From Undaria pinnatifida (taxonomy: Eukaryota > Sar > Phaeophyceae > Laminariales > Alariaceae), in NCBI GenBank assembly GCA_012845835.1, contig JABAKD010000006.1, positions 1,038,116-1,102,115 on the forward strand: a DNA stretch of 64,000 nucleotides, given 5' to 3'. The notes beneath the pieces were generated by a model. It searched no databases and was not told where the DNA came from. It saw nothing but the letters and a program-made list of their open reading frames with translations. This document shows, piece by piece, positions 37,601-49,600 of this stretch (positions are counted from its first letter, which is position 1; every line of letters starts with the position of its first letter). Position numbers and translations under genes: made by a program.

Positions 37601-40600
37601 CGTAGGGACTTTTTCTTGTGCACAAATTGACTTGCGAAAAACGCGAGAGCGTGAGTTAGCAACACTCGATAAAAGATCGACGAGCAGTGGGATTGCTGAA
37701 CCCTATGCGCTATAAAAGTTGAAGGCAAGAACCGGGGGGAAAAAGGGACGACACCTGTGACCACGGCTTGTCCAGAAGCTGGAAAGTAGATGTGAGAAAA
37801 AAAAACTCACCTGCCCTAAGGGTGCCTGGAGCTGAACTGACTGGTACCCGGAGGAATGGCACTCTGACAACGCTTGCTATCTTTCTCCTCACATCGCGCT
37901 TTCAAGGTGCGGAAAAGCTGCGAGGGCGGGGGTCTGTATGTGTTTGATTTTTGTTTGTTTGTTTGTTCGTTTGGCTATTCGTTTGCTTGGTTGTGTGTTC
38001 GTTCGTTTGTTTGTTTGTTGGTTTGTTTGTTTTTGTTTGGCTTTATCGCTAGTTCTACTGTACTGCGTGCCGCATAACTTTGTAACTCTACGTGAGGTTT
38101 TGCCTCCAACCTTGCTTTTTCGCCAGCTTTTTGCATCATTTTTGGGCATACCGCTTTAAACCCCGCACGAAAATACGCTTCCGAAAACAATCGTACACAG
38201 ATGCGTGCTACGGCAGAGGTATACCTTTTTTTGGCGAATGTGGGTTCTGAATGACGGGGCTTCTTAACCCAAAATCGTCAGAAAATAAATAAATTATAGG
38301 ACATTTTTCTTTGCGTGATTCTCGTTTTGTACCTAGGCCGTAGAACGTTTTGCACACGATAGCAGTTTTCGTTCTCATCCGGGATCAAACCAGTTTTTGG
38401 GAGGGTTAGGGATATGCCTCAAGTTCCCAAATTGAGGAACCTCAGAGAAAAGTGGCAAACCTCTATCGTAGCACGCGTCGTTATTTTTTTTTTCTCAGTA
38501 CGTGTGCGACTACAAAGGTGGCGCTTTTTGAGTCGCAAATATGAGTTGTTCTGCGGCAGCCCCTCCAACTATTCTTTAACGAAGTCGCTGGTTTGGAAAC
38601 CAACAGCCCGACCGTATATCTCCTGAAATGCGGTGCCCCTTGCCAACCCCGATGCCGTCGTTCCATAGCCCTTTTACCAACAACAAAATGTGTGCGGAGA
38701 TACTTTTTTCACTGCGCCCTTCCTCGTGTCGAGCAGACACGAAAAACGTTCGTTAAAGAAACTCGCTGTTTTTTTTTTTTCGAGAATTTTTTGGGGGGTG
38801 GGGGAGCATACTCGTTTGTTGCTTTGAGCGCTGAGGGTTGTTTTTTTTTGGGGGGGGTATCGTGGAATCAGTCATACCAGGTATATAAGTTCTGGGATTT
38901 CGAGACTCCTTAGCGAAATATGCTCGACAAGACGTACGCTACGATAGAGGTGTACCTTTTTTTGGCGAAAATGTTTTTCTGAGTGACGGGGCTCCTTAAC
39001 CTACTAATACTATTGTCGGAAAAAAATAAATAATAGGTCTTTTTTTGGGGGGGGCGCGCGCGCGATTATCGTCGTCTACCTAGGTCATGGGATGTTTCAT
39101 TCGGTAGTGTAGCAGTTTTATTTTTTCTCCAAATCAGTCTTTTTGGAAGAGGTCTCAAGCTCCCAAAGTGAGGGGTAGTATTAGAAAAAAAATGGTGCGC
39201 CTATATCGTAGCATGCGGTCGGGTCGGGTCGGGTCGATGCTATTTTTCATATCTTTTGGCTTTTTCATTTTTCGTTTATACCTAGGCCATGGGACTGTTT
39301 GTTGATCGGGTTCCGCTCTCACTTTGCTTTTTCGTAAAAAATCATTTCTTTTTGTTCATAGAGCTCCTTAAGCGATGAACCTCACAAAAAAAAACACGTC
39401 GAACCTCTAATACCGCCCCGCAGCACGTATCTTAAAGAAGAAAATAAAACTATACAAGAAAGTCTACACGAGATTCTTACTTTTCACACACGATACGGTC
39501 GAGGTGCACTGGCTCTTTTTTGCTCCTTCTGAGGGTGTTGGCTTGAGAAACTACTATACCTCACCACAGAAAAAAAAAAAAATCGGCGCACCTCTGTTAC
39601 CGTGGCGTGTCTTGAAGAAGAAACTAAGACTGATTCTACGATAGCCCCCCCCAAAACCAGCGGTTTTCTTTAACGAACGTTTCATGGCTGCTCGACACGA
39701 GGAAGGATGCTATGAAAAGAGTATCTGCATATATTATTTTGTTTGCGGAGGACTATCGAACGATGACGTCCGGGTGGTAAGGGGGACCGTATTTCAGGAG
39801 ATACGGCCAGGAGCTGGTTTCAAAACCGGCGATTTCGTTAAAGAAAAGTTGGGGGGGCTACCGTAGAACCACACCTAAAAGATATATACTTTAGAACAAG
39901 TCTATACTAGATTTCTTATATTACGACGATGCTAAAAGAAAAAGAGAGAGAGAGACTCCCTTCACGCTGAGGTAGAGCGGAAACACCCTTTTTTTTCTGA
40001 GGTTACTAACTACCTTGAGGAGCTCTATAGGTCACACCCACAAACTAATTTTGAGTGAACAAGTCATCTCACCGTTGGGGGGGGGGCAGGGGGGGTGTAC
40101 TCAGTTTGTGCACGGCCGTAGTCGTATGACCGTAGACCCTCGCATCCCTACTCTGCCTGGACGGAGCACGTCGGGTTTTCACCAACCAGGCAGAAATTGC
40201 TTGCACCAAGCGCGAAGCGCCGTGAGGTGTTCGGCTGAGTCGCACGAAAGGGTGAACTGCATCCTTCCAAGAACCGCTCGTAAGACGGACTTCGACACCT
40301 TGTGCCTCCTTTCTTGCTTATGGATATGACAACGACCAACGAGTAGCTTTGTTGTTTTGGTGTGGCCACTCCAGAGACAGCGATGAATGGGTATTACTAT
40401 GTGTCTGCCTCGTGGGTGCCTTGCCACGTTCACACTCCGCGATGCGATCGTTCCCCTTGTAAGGAGTTAGGGTTGGTTCTCCACCGCGCACAATGTGATC
40501 TATAGGTCACCCACACACTGATTTTGTGTACTATTTTAATTAGAGTTTTCGGGTGGTAGGGGTTGAGCTTTTATGGTCAGGCGTTTCTGACCGGGTGAGA

Positions 40601-43600
40601 GCCCCGTCACGTGAGGAACTACCGGTCATCCTGATACGAAGTATGCTTACCAGTATAGCTGCTTCCGGGACTATTAATAGCGCATGATTAAGTGTTGGTC
40701 GGATTGCGCGAGCGAACGCCTTCGAAGACATGTTCCGGGTGATGACGGATGATGGATGAAAATAGATTATGGATGATGGATGATACTGAGCAGCTCCTCG
40801 TGTCAGAGCTCAGACAATTTCGGTTACGTATCTGAAACATTTTTTTTTTTCAAATAGCACGAGTGGTTTCTACGGTAGCTGTAATGGAGTGCCCTCCGTA
40901 GAAAGATAGTTTATAGATTCGGCGTGAAACTATGTCATGGTTGAGGTGAAACCACGTGACATTAGATGTCACATTCACGTCAAGGCCATCATAGATGGGC
41001 GATAACGTAGGTAACGATGATGGGACAAGCAGGACGCTCCACATCTCACTACCTTCTCTACCTACTCTACCTCCTCTACCCTGCCCTACCGTAACTAGGC
41101 CTGTTACGTCTGTCTTTAAGTATCCTCTTTAAGGAAATAATGCAAATAAGCTTTTGAGTCTATCCAGCGAGCCATGAGGAGAGACCAAACAAGGGCACCG
41201 GAACCCATGAGGAGCACGCTTCCCAACACCGACCAACCACGCATCCCCCACTCGGAGTACCACTACATAGCCCCCCCCCAACACTTTTCTTCAACGAAAT
41301 CGCCGGTTTTGAAACCAGCTCCCGATCGTATCTCCTAAAACACGGTGCCACTTGCCACCCCGACGTGATCGTTCGATAGTCGTCCGCAAACACGAAAACA
41401 CATGTAGAAATGTTTTTCATAGCATCCTTCCTCGTGTCGAGAAGCCATGAAACGCTCGTTAAAGAAAATAGCTGCTTTGGGGGGGCGGGGGGGTATCGTA
41501 GAATCAGTCGTACGCAATAGCTGACCTTAACAAGCCGAGCTTACCTCCCCCACCATCCTGTTGACCACCCCGCTAAGCCCCGCCCTCAGCCGGCCCCAGT
41601 CCTTCCCGCCTTTCAAGGTCTCGACCCCCATGTCCCCCGAAGACAGCTGTGCTTCTATCCATTGCGTTGTAGAGGAGTCTAGGTCGGCGTTCATGATGGT
41701 CTGGATCGTCACCGCATTCAGGTCCTCCGGGAGACTGCGTCGGTGAGCGATGCACGATTACTCTTAAGGGTCATTCCAAACGAACGAAAACGACATCGTG
41801 ACGAAAAACAAGAAGTACTGGTAGCATTTTTGTGCGAATATCGCGATAATTTTTTACGACTCCCACATGTCTTCTCCACTCCGTTGGCGGTGGTGTCGCG
41901 TGTAAAAAGATAAACATGAAGCAAGCCCACCTGATGATGTCGAGGACCGTCTCCAGCTTTTCGCGAGTCCTGCCATCCGGCGAGTACTCATCTAAAACAA
42001 ATTCGAGTATCCGTGCCACCTGGGGTGCGGGAGTGACCAGCGCAAAGCAGACGATTTTTATTAAAGTTCCTCTTCGGAATGTGGGCAGTTTGAAGTACCG
42101 GGGAGTCCGCAAGGCGAAAAAGGGAGTCACAGATAACACAGACAGTAGAGAGGGTGAAAAAACAAATTGGACCGACGATGTCACACACCGGGGGCTACAA
42201 TAGTGAAACGTTGAAAGCGTTAGGTGCAAGGCATGTGGCTTATCATACGATACGACCTTTCGAGCTATTAACACTTTCGACTTTTAACAGTGCACTCCCT
42301 ACACGAGAATCAACGCGTTTTTAAACGTTGAATGCCAGGCGCGCGACGGAAGTCACATACGACTAGCAAGGATTCGTTCTACGTTAGCCCCCCCCAACAT
42401 TTCTTCAAAATGAAATCGCCGGTTTTGAAACCAGCTCCTGGCCGTATCGCGTTAAATAGGGTGCCCCTTGCCACCCCGACGCCATCGTTCGATAGTCCTT
42501 GGCACACAAGAACATGTAAGGAGATTTTTTTTTTGTAAATGACATCGTTCCTCATGTCGAGCAGGCAGGAAACGTTCGCTAAATAAAACTACTGTTCGTT
42601 TTTTTTTGGGGGGGGGAGTTCTCGTAGAATCAGTCCGTAGACAAAGGATGCGGTAGGGGGGTTGTGTTGTTTGGAGGCGTTTTTTTTCGCGATGGTGCGG
42701 GGTCACTCGCGCGAGTGACCTCCCTGTTCCTTTGGGGGCCGTGAGCTTAAGACCAATGCTACGGTAGTGAGGTTATGCTGTTTGGAGGCGTTTCTTGCGG
42801 TGGTTCGGGGTCACTTGCGCGAGTGACCCCCTTGTTCCTTTGGCGGCCGTAAGCTCAAGACCAATGCTACGGTAGGGGGGTTATGTTGTTTGGAGGCGTT
42901 TTTGCGGTGGTTTGGGGCCACTTGCGCGAGTGACCCCCTTGTTCCTTTGGCGGCCGTAAGCTCAAGACCAATGCTACGGTAGGGGGGTTATGTTGTTTGG
43001 AGGCGTTTTTTTGCGGTGGTTCGGGGTCACTTGCGCGAGTGACCCTCTTGTTCCTTTGGCGGCCGTAAGCTCAAGACCAATGCTACGGTAGGGGGGTTAT
43101 GTTGTTTTTACCCCCTTTTGACCACTTTTGGGCACTTGTCTTTTAGTGGTTCGGTGTCACTCGCGCGAGTGGCTCCCCTGTTCCTTGCGGCCACAGGCTT
43201 TCGAGTGCTGTTTAACATAATTCTCGATGTTAATACGAAAAGGGATGGTTAGCTACGCGCTGCACCAAAAAAATCGCCGAATGTGTTTTTTATCAGTGAG
43301 GTACAGAGTCACTCGCGCGACTGGCTCATGTACCCGGTGGTGAACAATTGAGGGGTACCCCCCTACCGTAGCCTTCATCAGAGGTATACCCTTTTTTGGC
43401 TTTGAACCGGCAGTGAAAATTGGGGGGTAACCCCCTACCGTAGCCTTCATCAGAGGTATACCCTTTTTTGGCTTTGAACCGGTAGTGAAAATTGGGGGGT
43501 ACCCCCCTACCGTAGCCTTGATCAGAGGTATACCCTTTTTTGGCTTTGACCCGGTAGTGAACAATTGAGGGGTACCCCCCTACCGTAGCCTTCATCAGAG

Positions 43601-46600
43601 GTATACCCTTTTTTGGCTTTGACCCGGTAGTGAACAATTGAGGGTACCCCCCTACCGTAGCCTTGATCAGAGGTATACCCTTTTTTGGCTTTGAACCGGC
43701 AGTGAAAATTGGGGGGTACCCCCCTACCGTAGCCTTGATCAGAGGTATACCCTTTTTTGGCTTTGACCCGGTAGTGAACAATTGGGGGGTACTCCCCTAC
43801 CGTAGCCTTGATCTTTCGTGCTGTTTTCAGTTTTCGACGTGAATCCGCAATGAAATCGCTAGCTTGCGCTGCGCCAAAACCATCCGCCCACGGTGTTCTT
43901 GTCAGCGGGGAACGAAAAAAAGTCAGTCGTGCGTTTGACCCACAGTCGGCCGCGTGAAAGGGGGCGTGATATAGAGTATGATGCTACGATCCCGTACCCT
44001 TGATCCGTTACTTTGCAGGTACAGAGGCATGGTAGGGAAATAAAATGACAGTACAGCTTGCCAGTTTTTTGGGACGATGACGGTGTACGAGACGAAGGGG
44101 TTTTTACCCTACATTGGTTGGTTGGTTGCGTTCCATTGGGTTAGGGATAGGATTAAGGATAGGGTTAGGTTTAGGGTATATATAATTCAAAGAGTATGCC
44201 AACTATTTTCTCGAAAAAGCGGTAAGGTACCCTCAAAAGTGCAGCGAATTTCGTTTCTGGGACTCTTCGTTTGAGGAAAAGCATATCTCACCGAGAAAAA
44301 AATAAAAAAAATGTTTTTTTTGGAGAAAAAAATAAAAAAAGAAGTTATCCGTGATGAAAAATCCCTCCCGTGGCCAAGGCAAACAAAACAACCGTTTAAA
44401 AAGAAATAATAATAATACGTATGGGTCGCAGGTACACTTCCTACCGTCACGTAGGCAGATCCCCTCGTGAAGATTTGTATGAACGGTAGCCGTTCCAGAG
44501 GTATTGGATATAGTGTCTTGCTGTACTAAAGTGGTCGTGGAGTCGGCAACCAAATCACACCTATCGTTGAGTGTGGGAATATGGCCCAAAGTTTTATGAA
44601 CCATTTCTGTGAAAAGCCACGGGGCAATACAAACACCAAACGGCATACGTTTATAGCAGTAATATTAATGACCTTCCGAGGGTTGTGGCTAAAGAAACCC
44701 CGTCGTTCCGGAAGCGTTGAAGCCAAAAAAGAGGTATACCTTGATGCCTCTATCGTGGCACGCAGACGACACAGAGCCACTGCGGTAGAGGTTGAACATT
44801 TTTTTTTCTGAGGTTTATCGTACTCGCTTGAGAAAAACGTCAGCTACGAGTACGACCGATTCAATGGTGGAAACTTCAACTTTGCGAGCTGCGTGGTACA
44901 TCTATATTTCATTCATGACATGGTGTTCGTGAAGCAAACCTACGATAGGATTGTTAACACACAGTTTCGCAAGTTGTGCGGAAGGTCGTTCGCGGGTGTT
45001 CGAAAACTGATTTGGAGAGACCAAAAAACTGCTACCGGGTGAACAATTCCATGGCCTGGGGATACAGGGGGAAATCGTGCATAAAAATACCGAGTATTCC
45101 GACGGTTTTTGGCTCAGGGGCCCCGTCATCTCAGAATCTGTTTTCGACAGTAGTGATATCTCTACCGTACTACACGTCAGACACCTCACGACTTACCCAG
45201 GCAGCGGCCCCGGCTGCTTCGCGTGGCCGATGTTGTTCTGTCATCAAGCTGTTTTTTCCACGGTTTTTCGCGGGTCGGGTCACTTCTCGCGGGACGGATC
45301 GGGTCAACGCGACCCGGACCGTCCAGTGAGATTCGATAACCTCCTGACTGACCCGATCCGATTCAACCCGTGACATTTTGAACGCCTCTCGACCTAAGCG
45401 GAGTTGACCCGGATTGATTCTGCGATAACCTTCTCCCCCCCAAAAAAACAGCGATAATAATTTAACGAACGTTTCACCGCTGCTCGGCATGAGGAAGGAT
45501 GCTAAGAACTAAACATCTTCACTTATTTGTCCTTTTATAAACGACTATCGAACGATGACGTCGGGGTGGCAAGAAGCACCGCATTTCAGGATATAAGACT
45601 GGGGGTTTGTTTCAAAATCGGCGATTGCGTAGAAGAAAAAATGGAAGGGCTGCCGTAAAACGGCTCCCCGGGGGACTTTGACAAACGCCCTGACCCGATT
45701 CGCGGGTCGGGTCATGGCCCGTCGAAAAAAGACTGGTTTTTCCAACTTTTCTGTTAGAGAGGGGAGGTTTAATTCAGGTACTAGTGGTTGGACAGACCTC
45801 GAACCGTAAGAACGCATCCGAAACGAGACCGGTCAGCTTTTTTTTTGTTTACCCACTCCTTTAATTTTTTTGAGGAAACTAAAAACGACTACCGAGCTAT
45901 GCTTTGTACGGCGTTTTTTTTCATTTTTGATCCCAAACATGGTTTCGCTGATGGGATTCCTCAAGCGAAGAGCTATAATAGTCTAATAATTAATTGCCAA
46001 CTTAATTGGATTCGGTGTGATTATTACAGTACTATTTAGGGCTGTGAGTCGGCACGACTTAAGTCACCAATTAGTTTTAGACAGAGTAATAATTAGTCGC
46101 TTCCCGAAGGTGCCGACTACCCGACTTATTTGGTTTCCATATAGGAATAGATGTTCGATGCGGGATGCATTGTTTTAGTTTAGGCAACCCCTCCCCGGCC
46201 GGGTATAGATACTTTGGCTCGCTTGGATCGCCTGGCTTAAATCGGAAAGTTGGCTGGCCATCAGCTGGCTGCACTAGCCGACTTGCCGACTATATGTCAG
46301 CTAGTCGGCTAACGGCACCCAACTATTAGTGTTTAGTCGTTAAATCCTGCCGACTCAGGGGTCTAGCACTATCGGTTTAGACCCCGGCTACAGTAGGGAA
46401 GGTCACTGTCGGTGCCTGTTTTTGCGGTAGCTCGTCGGGGTCACCCGCGCGAGCGACCCCCCTGGTCTTAAGCTTGACCGTGCTGTTCTAATTTTGCGAT
46501 ACGAATCCGCAATGAAGTAGGTAGCTACGTTGCGCTAATCAAATCGCCTGAAGCCGTTTCATCAATGAGGTGCAGAGTCACTCGTGCGAGTATGATAGCT

Positions 46601-49600
46601 CGAATCTATTAGTGAAAAACGGGGTACCCCCCCCCCCCCCCAATGTAGACCTGGTCGCTAGATACCTACGGGCCTAAAAGATTGCGACACATACTACAGT
46701 AGAGGTACACCTTTTTTGGCCGAGACTCTTTACTTGGGGCTTTCCCATATATCACCCCAAAAAAACTGCTTTTGAGGGAATACTGAAAATCCAAACCCGG
46801 AGAACAAAACCCAAGGCCTAGTAGGAATGATAATAATAAACAAAACACCTAAATCAAGAATAGCACGCCGACTGTTTTGGGTTGAAAGGCCCGCCTCGTC
46901 GTCACGAAGATTTTTTTCTTTTTGGTAAAAAAAAGTTTACCTCTATTGTAGCACGCGTCTTGTGTATCCGATTTACTGTACATGAGCCTTCCCACGGTAG
47001 AGGTTTTGCACTATTTAGGGGCAAGTGTTTTCTGACCGGTTGAGCTCCTCCAGTTTGGAAACTATCGGTTAGGTACGATAATGTCTACGAGTGTGTTTGT
47101 TTCAGGATCAGCGCATGGAAAATTGTTGGTCGAGTTGTTTGCACAAACGAACGCCTTCGAAGTCATGTTTCGGGTGATATGTTGAGCTCTTCACGATAGG
47201 AGCTCAGGAAAATTCTTAGAATCTGCTGCACCCCTAACGCGGGATGACTCACTTTTTTTTCTAAAACAGTGGTCATTGGCTGGGGGATAGGGCCCGTATT
47301 CGCTTGTGTGGGTACAAAACATTGAAGGCACTCATTCCCCAGAGAGCCTCCTAAAACTACCATGCCAGTCCTACCGTAGCTTGCTCCCCCTTCAATTATT
47401 TTCAGTTTAATCAAACAACCACTGGGTGATGTGCGTGGATGATTGCCAATGCTTGCCAATGCTTGAGAGAGGCGGCAGACTTGCTGGTGGGTGTTACGTG
47501 CTGGGTTACTTGCGCGGTGGGTAAACTGTTTTTTTATTTAGTTTTTACAAGAGTTTTGTCCCCTTCTTCAGCTTAACGCACTCCCGGGAATTTCGAGCAA
47601 ACCACATCCCGAAGGGGAAGCATGTAGACTAAGCTCATAAAGAGCAAAAGAAAACGCACAATGTAAAATAGTTTCCTGCAGTGTGTTGTTGTGTACCGTC
47701 AGTTCCCACCCCCACCAAACTTGGGGAAAAACCTGACCCCCCCCCCCCTCCCTCACCTGCTGCAGCGGAGTCTCTAGCGCGAATTGCTTGTCGAGACATG
47801 CTTCCCCCCCAGGCCCAGCCGCGATCTTCCTCGTCGACCGAACTTGACTGGTTTCGTATTTCCTAATAGACCTAGTAGAACCTGTGTTCGCTTTTGGGAC
47901 GTAGTTGCTGCCACCGCCACTGGTCCCTTGCTCCATCGTGCTCTCGTCGCCAGCCACGGTTAACGTTCCTTCCGCGTGAGTCTGCTCAGACTGGGGGGGG
48001 GTGACTGTTGGGGAAGCTTGTGCGAGGCTACCGCCTGGGTTTGGTTCTCTTGGGGACGAGGTTGGACGTAGCCGTGTCGACTGGGTGGATCCCTTCCACA
48101 ACATTGCTCCGCATACCACCTGGAACGGGTATAGTATTGGGGGGTGGAGTTATGGTTGTTTAAACGTTATAGCTCGAGCTAGGAACTCAAGTTGGCGATA
48201 AAGTTGTAACTGTCGACAGCATAACACAACGCAAGCCAACACAACACAGTCCGGCCCAACCAAAACCAACACAGTCCAACCCAACCTAGCACAACACAAC
48301 ACAACCTAACGCAACACAACACAACCCTGCCTAATGCAACACAACATAACACAACACAACACAACACAACACAACACTAGCACAGCACAACACAACACAA
48401 CACAACACAACACGACACAACACAACACAACACAACACAACGCAACACAACACAACACAACACAACACAACACAACACAACACAACACAACACAACACAA
48501 CACAACACAACACACAACTCAATCCAACCTCAACGCAACTCAATCCAACCCTACAAGATTCGCACTGCTGCTACTGCTGTTACGCATTTCTGCCATGTAC
48601 CAGGTACATGGATACCATCACCCAGTGACTAAGGACGATAATGTAAGAACTGTTTGGACTTCGTATTTATTGCCCAATGGCCAGTACACTTCCGTTCAGA
48701 GCGGTGCGTCACAGCGCACCATAAATACTACCAGGTGTCACCCAGTGCATACGGACGGTAATGTAAGGACCATTCGGACTTCGTATTTATTGCCCAATGG
48801 CCAGTACACTTCCGTTCAGAGCGGTGCGTCACAGCACACGATAAACACTGGTATCACCCAGTGAATACGGACGGTAATGTAAGGACCGTTCGGACGTCGC
48901 ATTTATTGCCCAATGGCCAGTACACTTCCGTCCAGAGCGGGGCATGACAGTGGCTCGGGGTCACTCGCGCGAGTGACCCCCCTGCTATTCATTTCGTGGC
49001 CTTAAGAAATTCCGATCAAGAATCAAGTCTACGGTAGAGGGGTACCCCCCAATTTTCAACCCCGGTTCAAAGCCAAAAAAGGGTATACCTCTGATCAAGG
49101 CTACGGTTGGGGGGTACCCCCCAATTTTCACTACCGGTTCAAAGCCAAAAAAGGGTATACCTCTGATGAAGGCTACGGTAGGGGGGTACCCCCCAATTTT
49201 CACTACCGGTTCAAAGCCAAAAAAGGGTATACCTCTGATGAAGGCTACGGTAGGGGGGTACCCCCCAATTTTCACTACCGGTTCAAAGCCAACAAAGGGT
49301 ATACCTCTGATCAAAAGGCTAAGTACGGTAGGAGGGTGCCCCTGTTGCGATTCATCGGGCTTCCCGATGTATGGGATCCCTTCGGCAATATCCGAACCCC
49401 ACTTCAATATATCACCCCCCCTTGAAACATATCACCCCCCCCCCAGAAATATGACACCCGCCCCCTGAAACATATCATCCCCACCAGAATGATATAATCC
49501 CCCCCAGAATTATATCACCCCCCCCTGAAATATATTATCCCCTCCTCCCAAACACGGGTGAGATATAGCCCCCTTGTATTCTATCAACGAGCGGGGTGAT

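Noticed and set aside
43253-43781. Open frames repeating a KAKKGYTSD-like peptide, also at 48985-49845
   Set aside because: They come from the 73-bp tandem array and are open by chance in more than one frame. The array is also present inverted with no conserved start.
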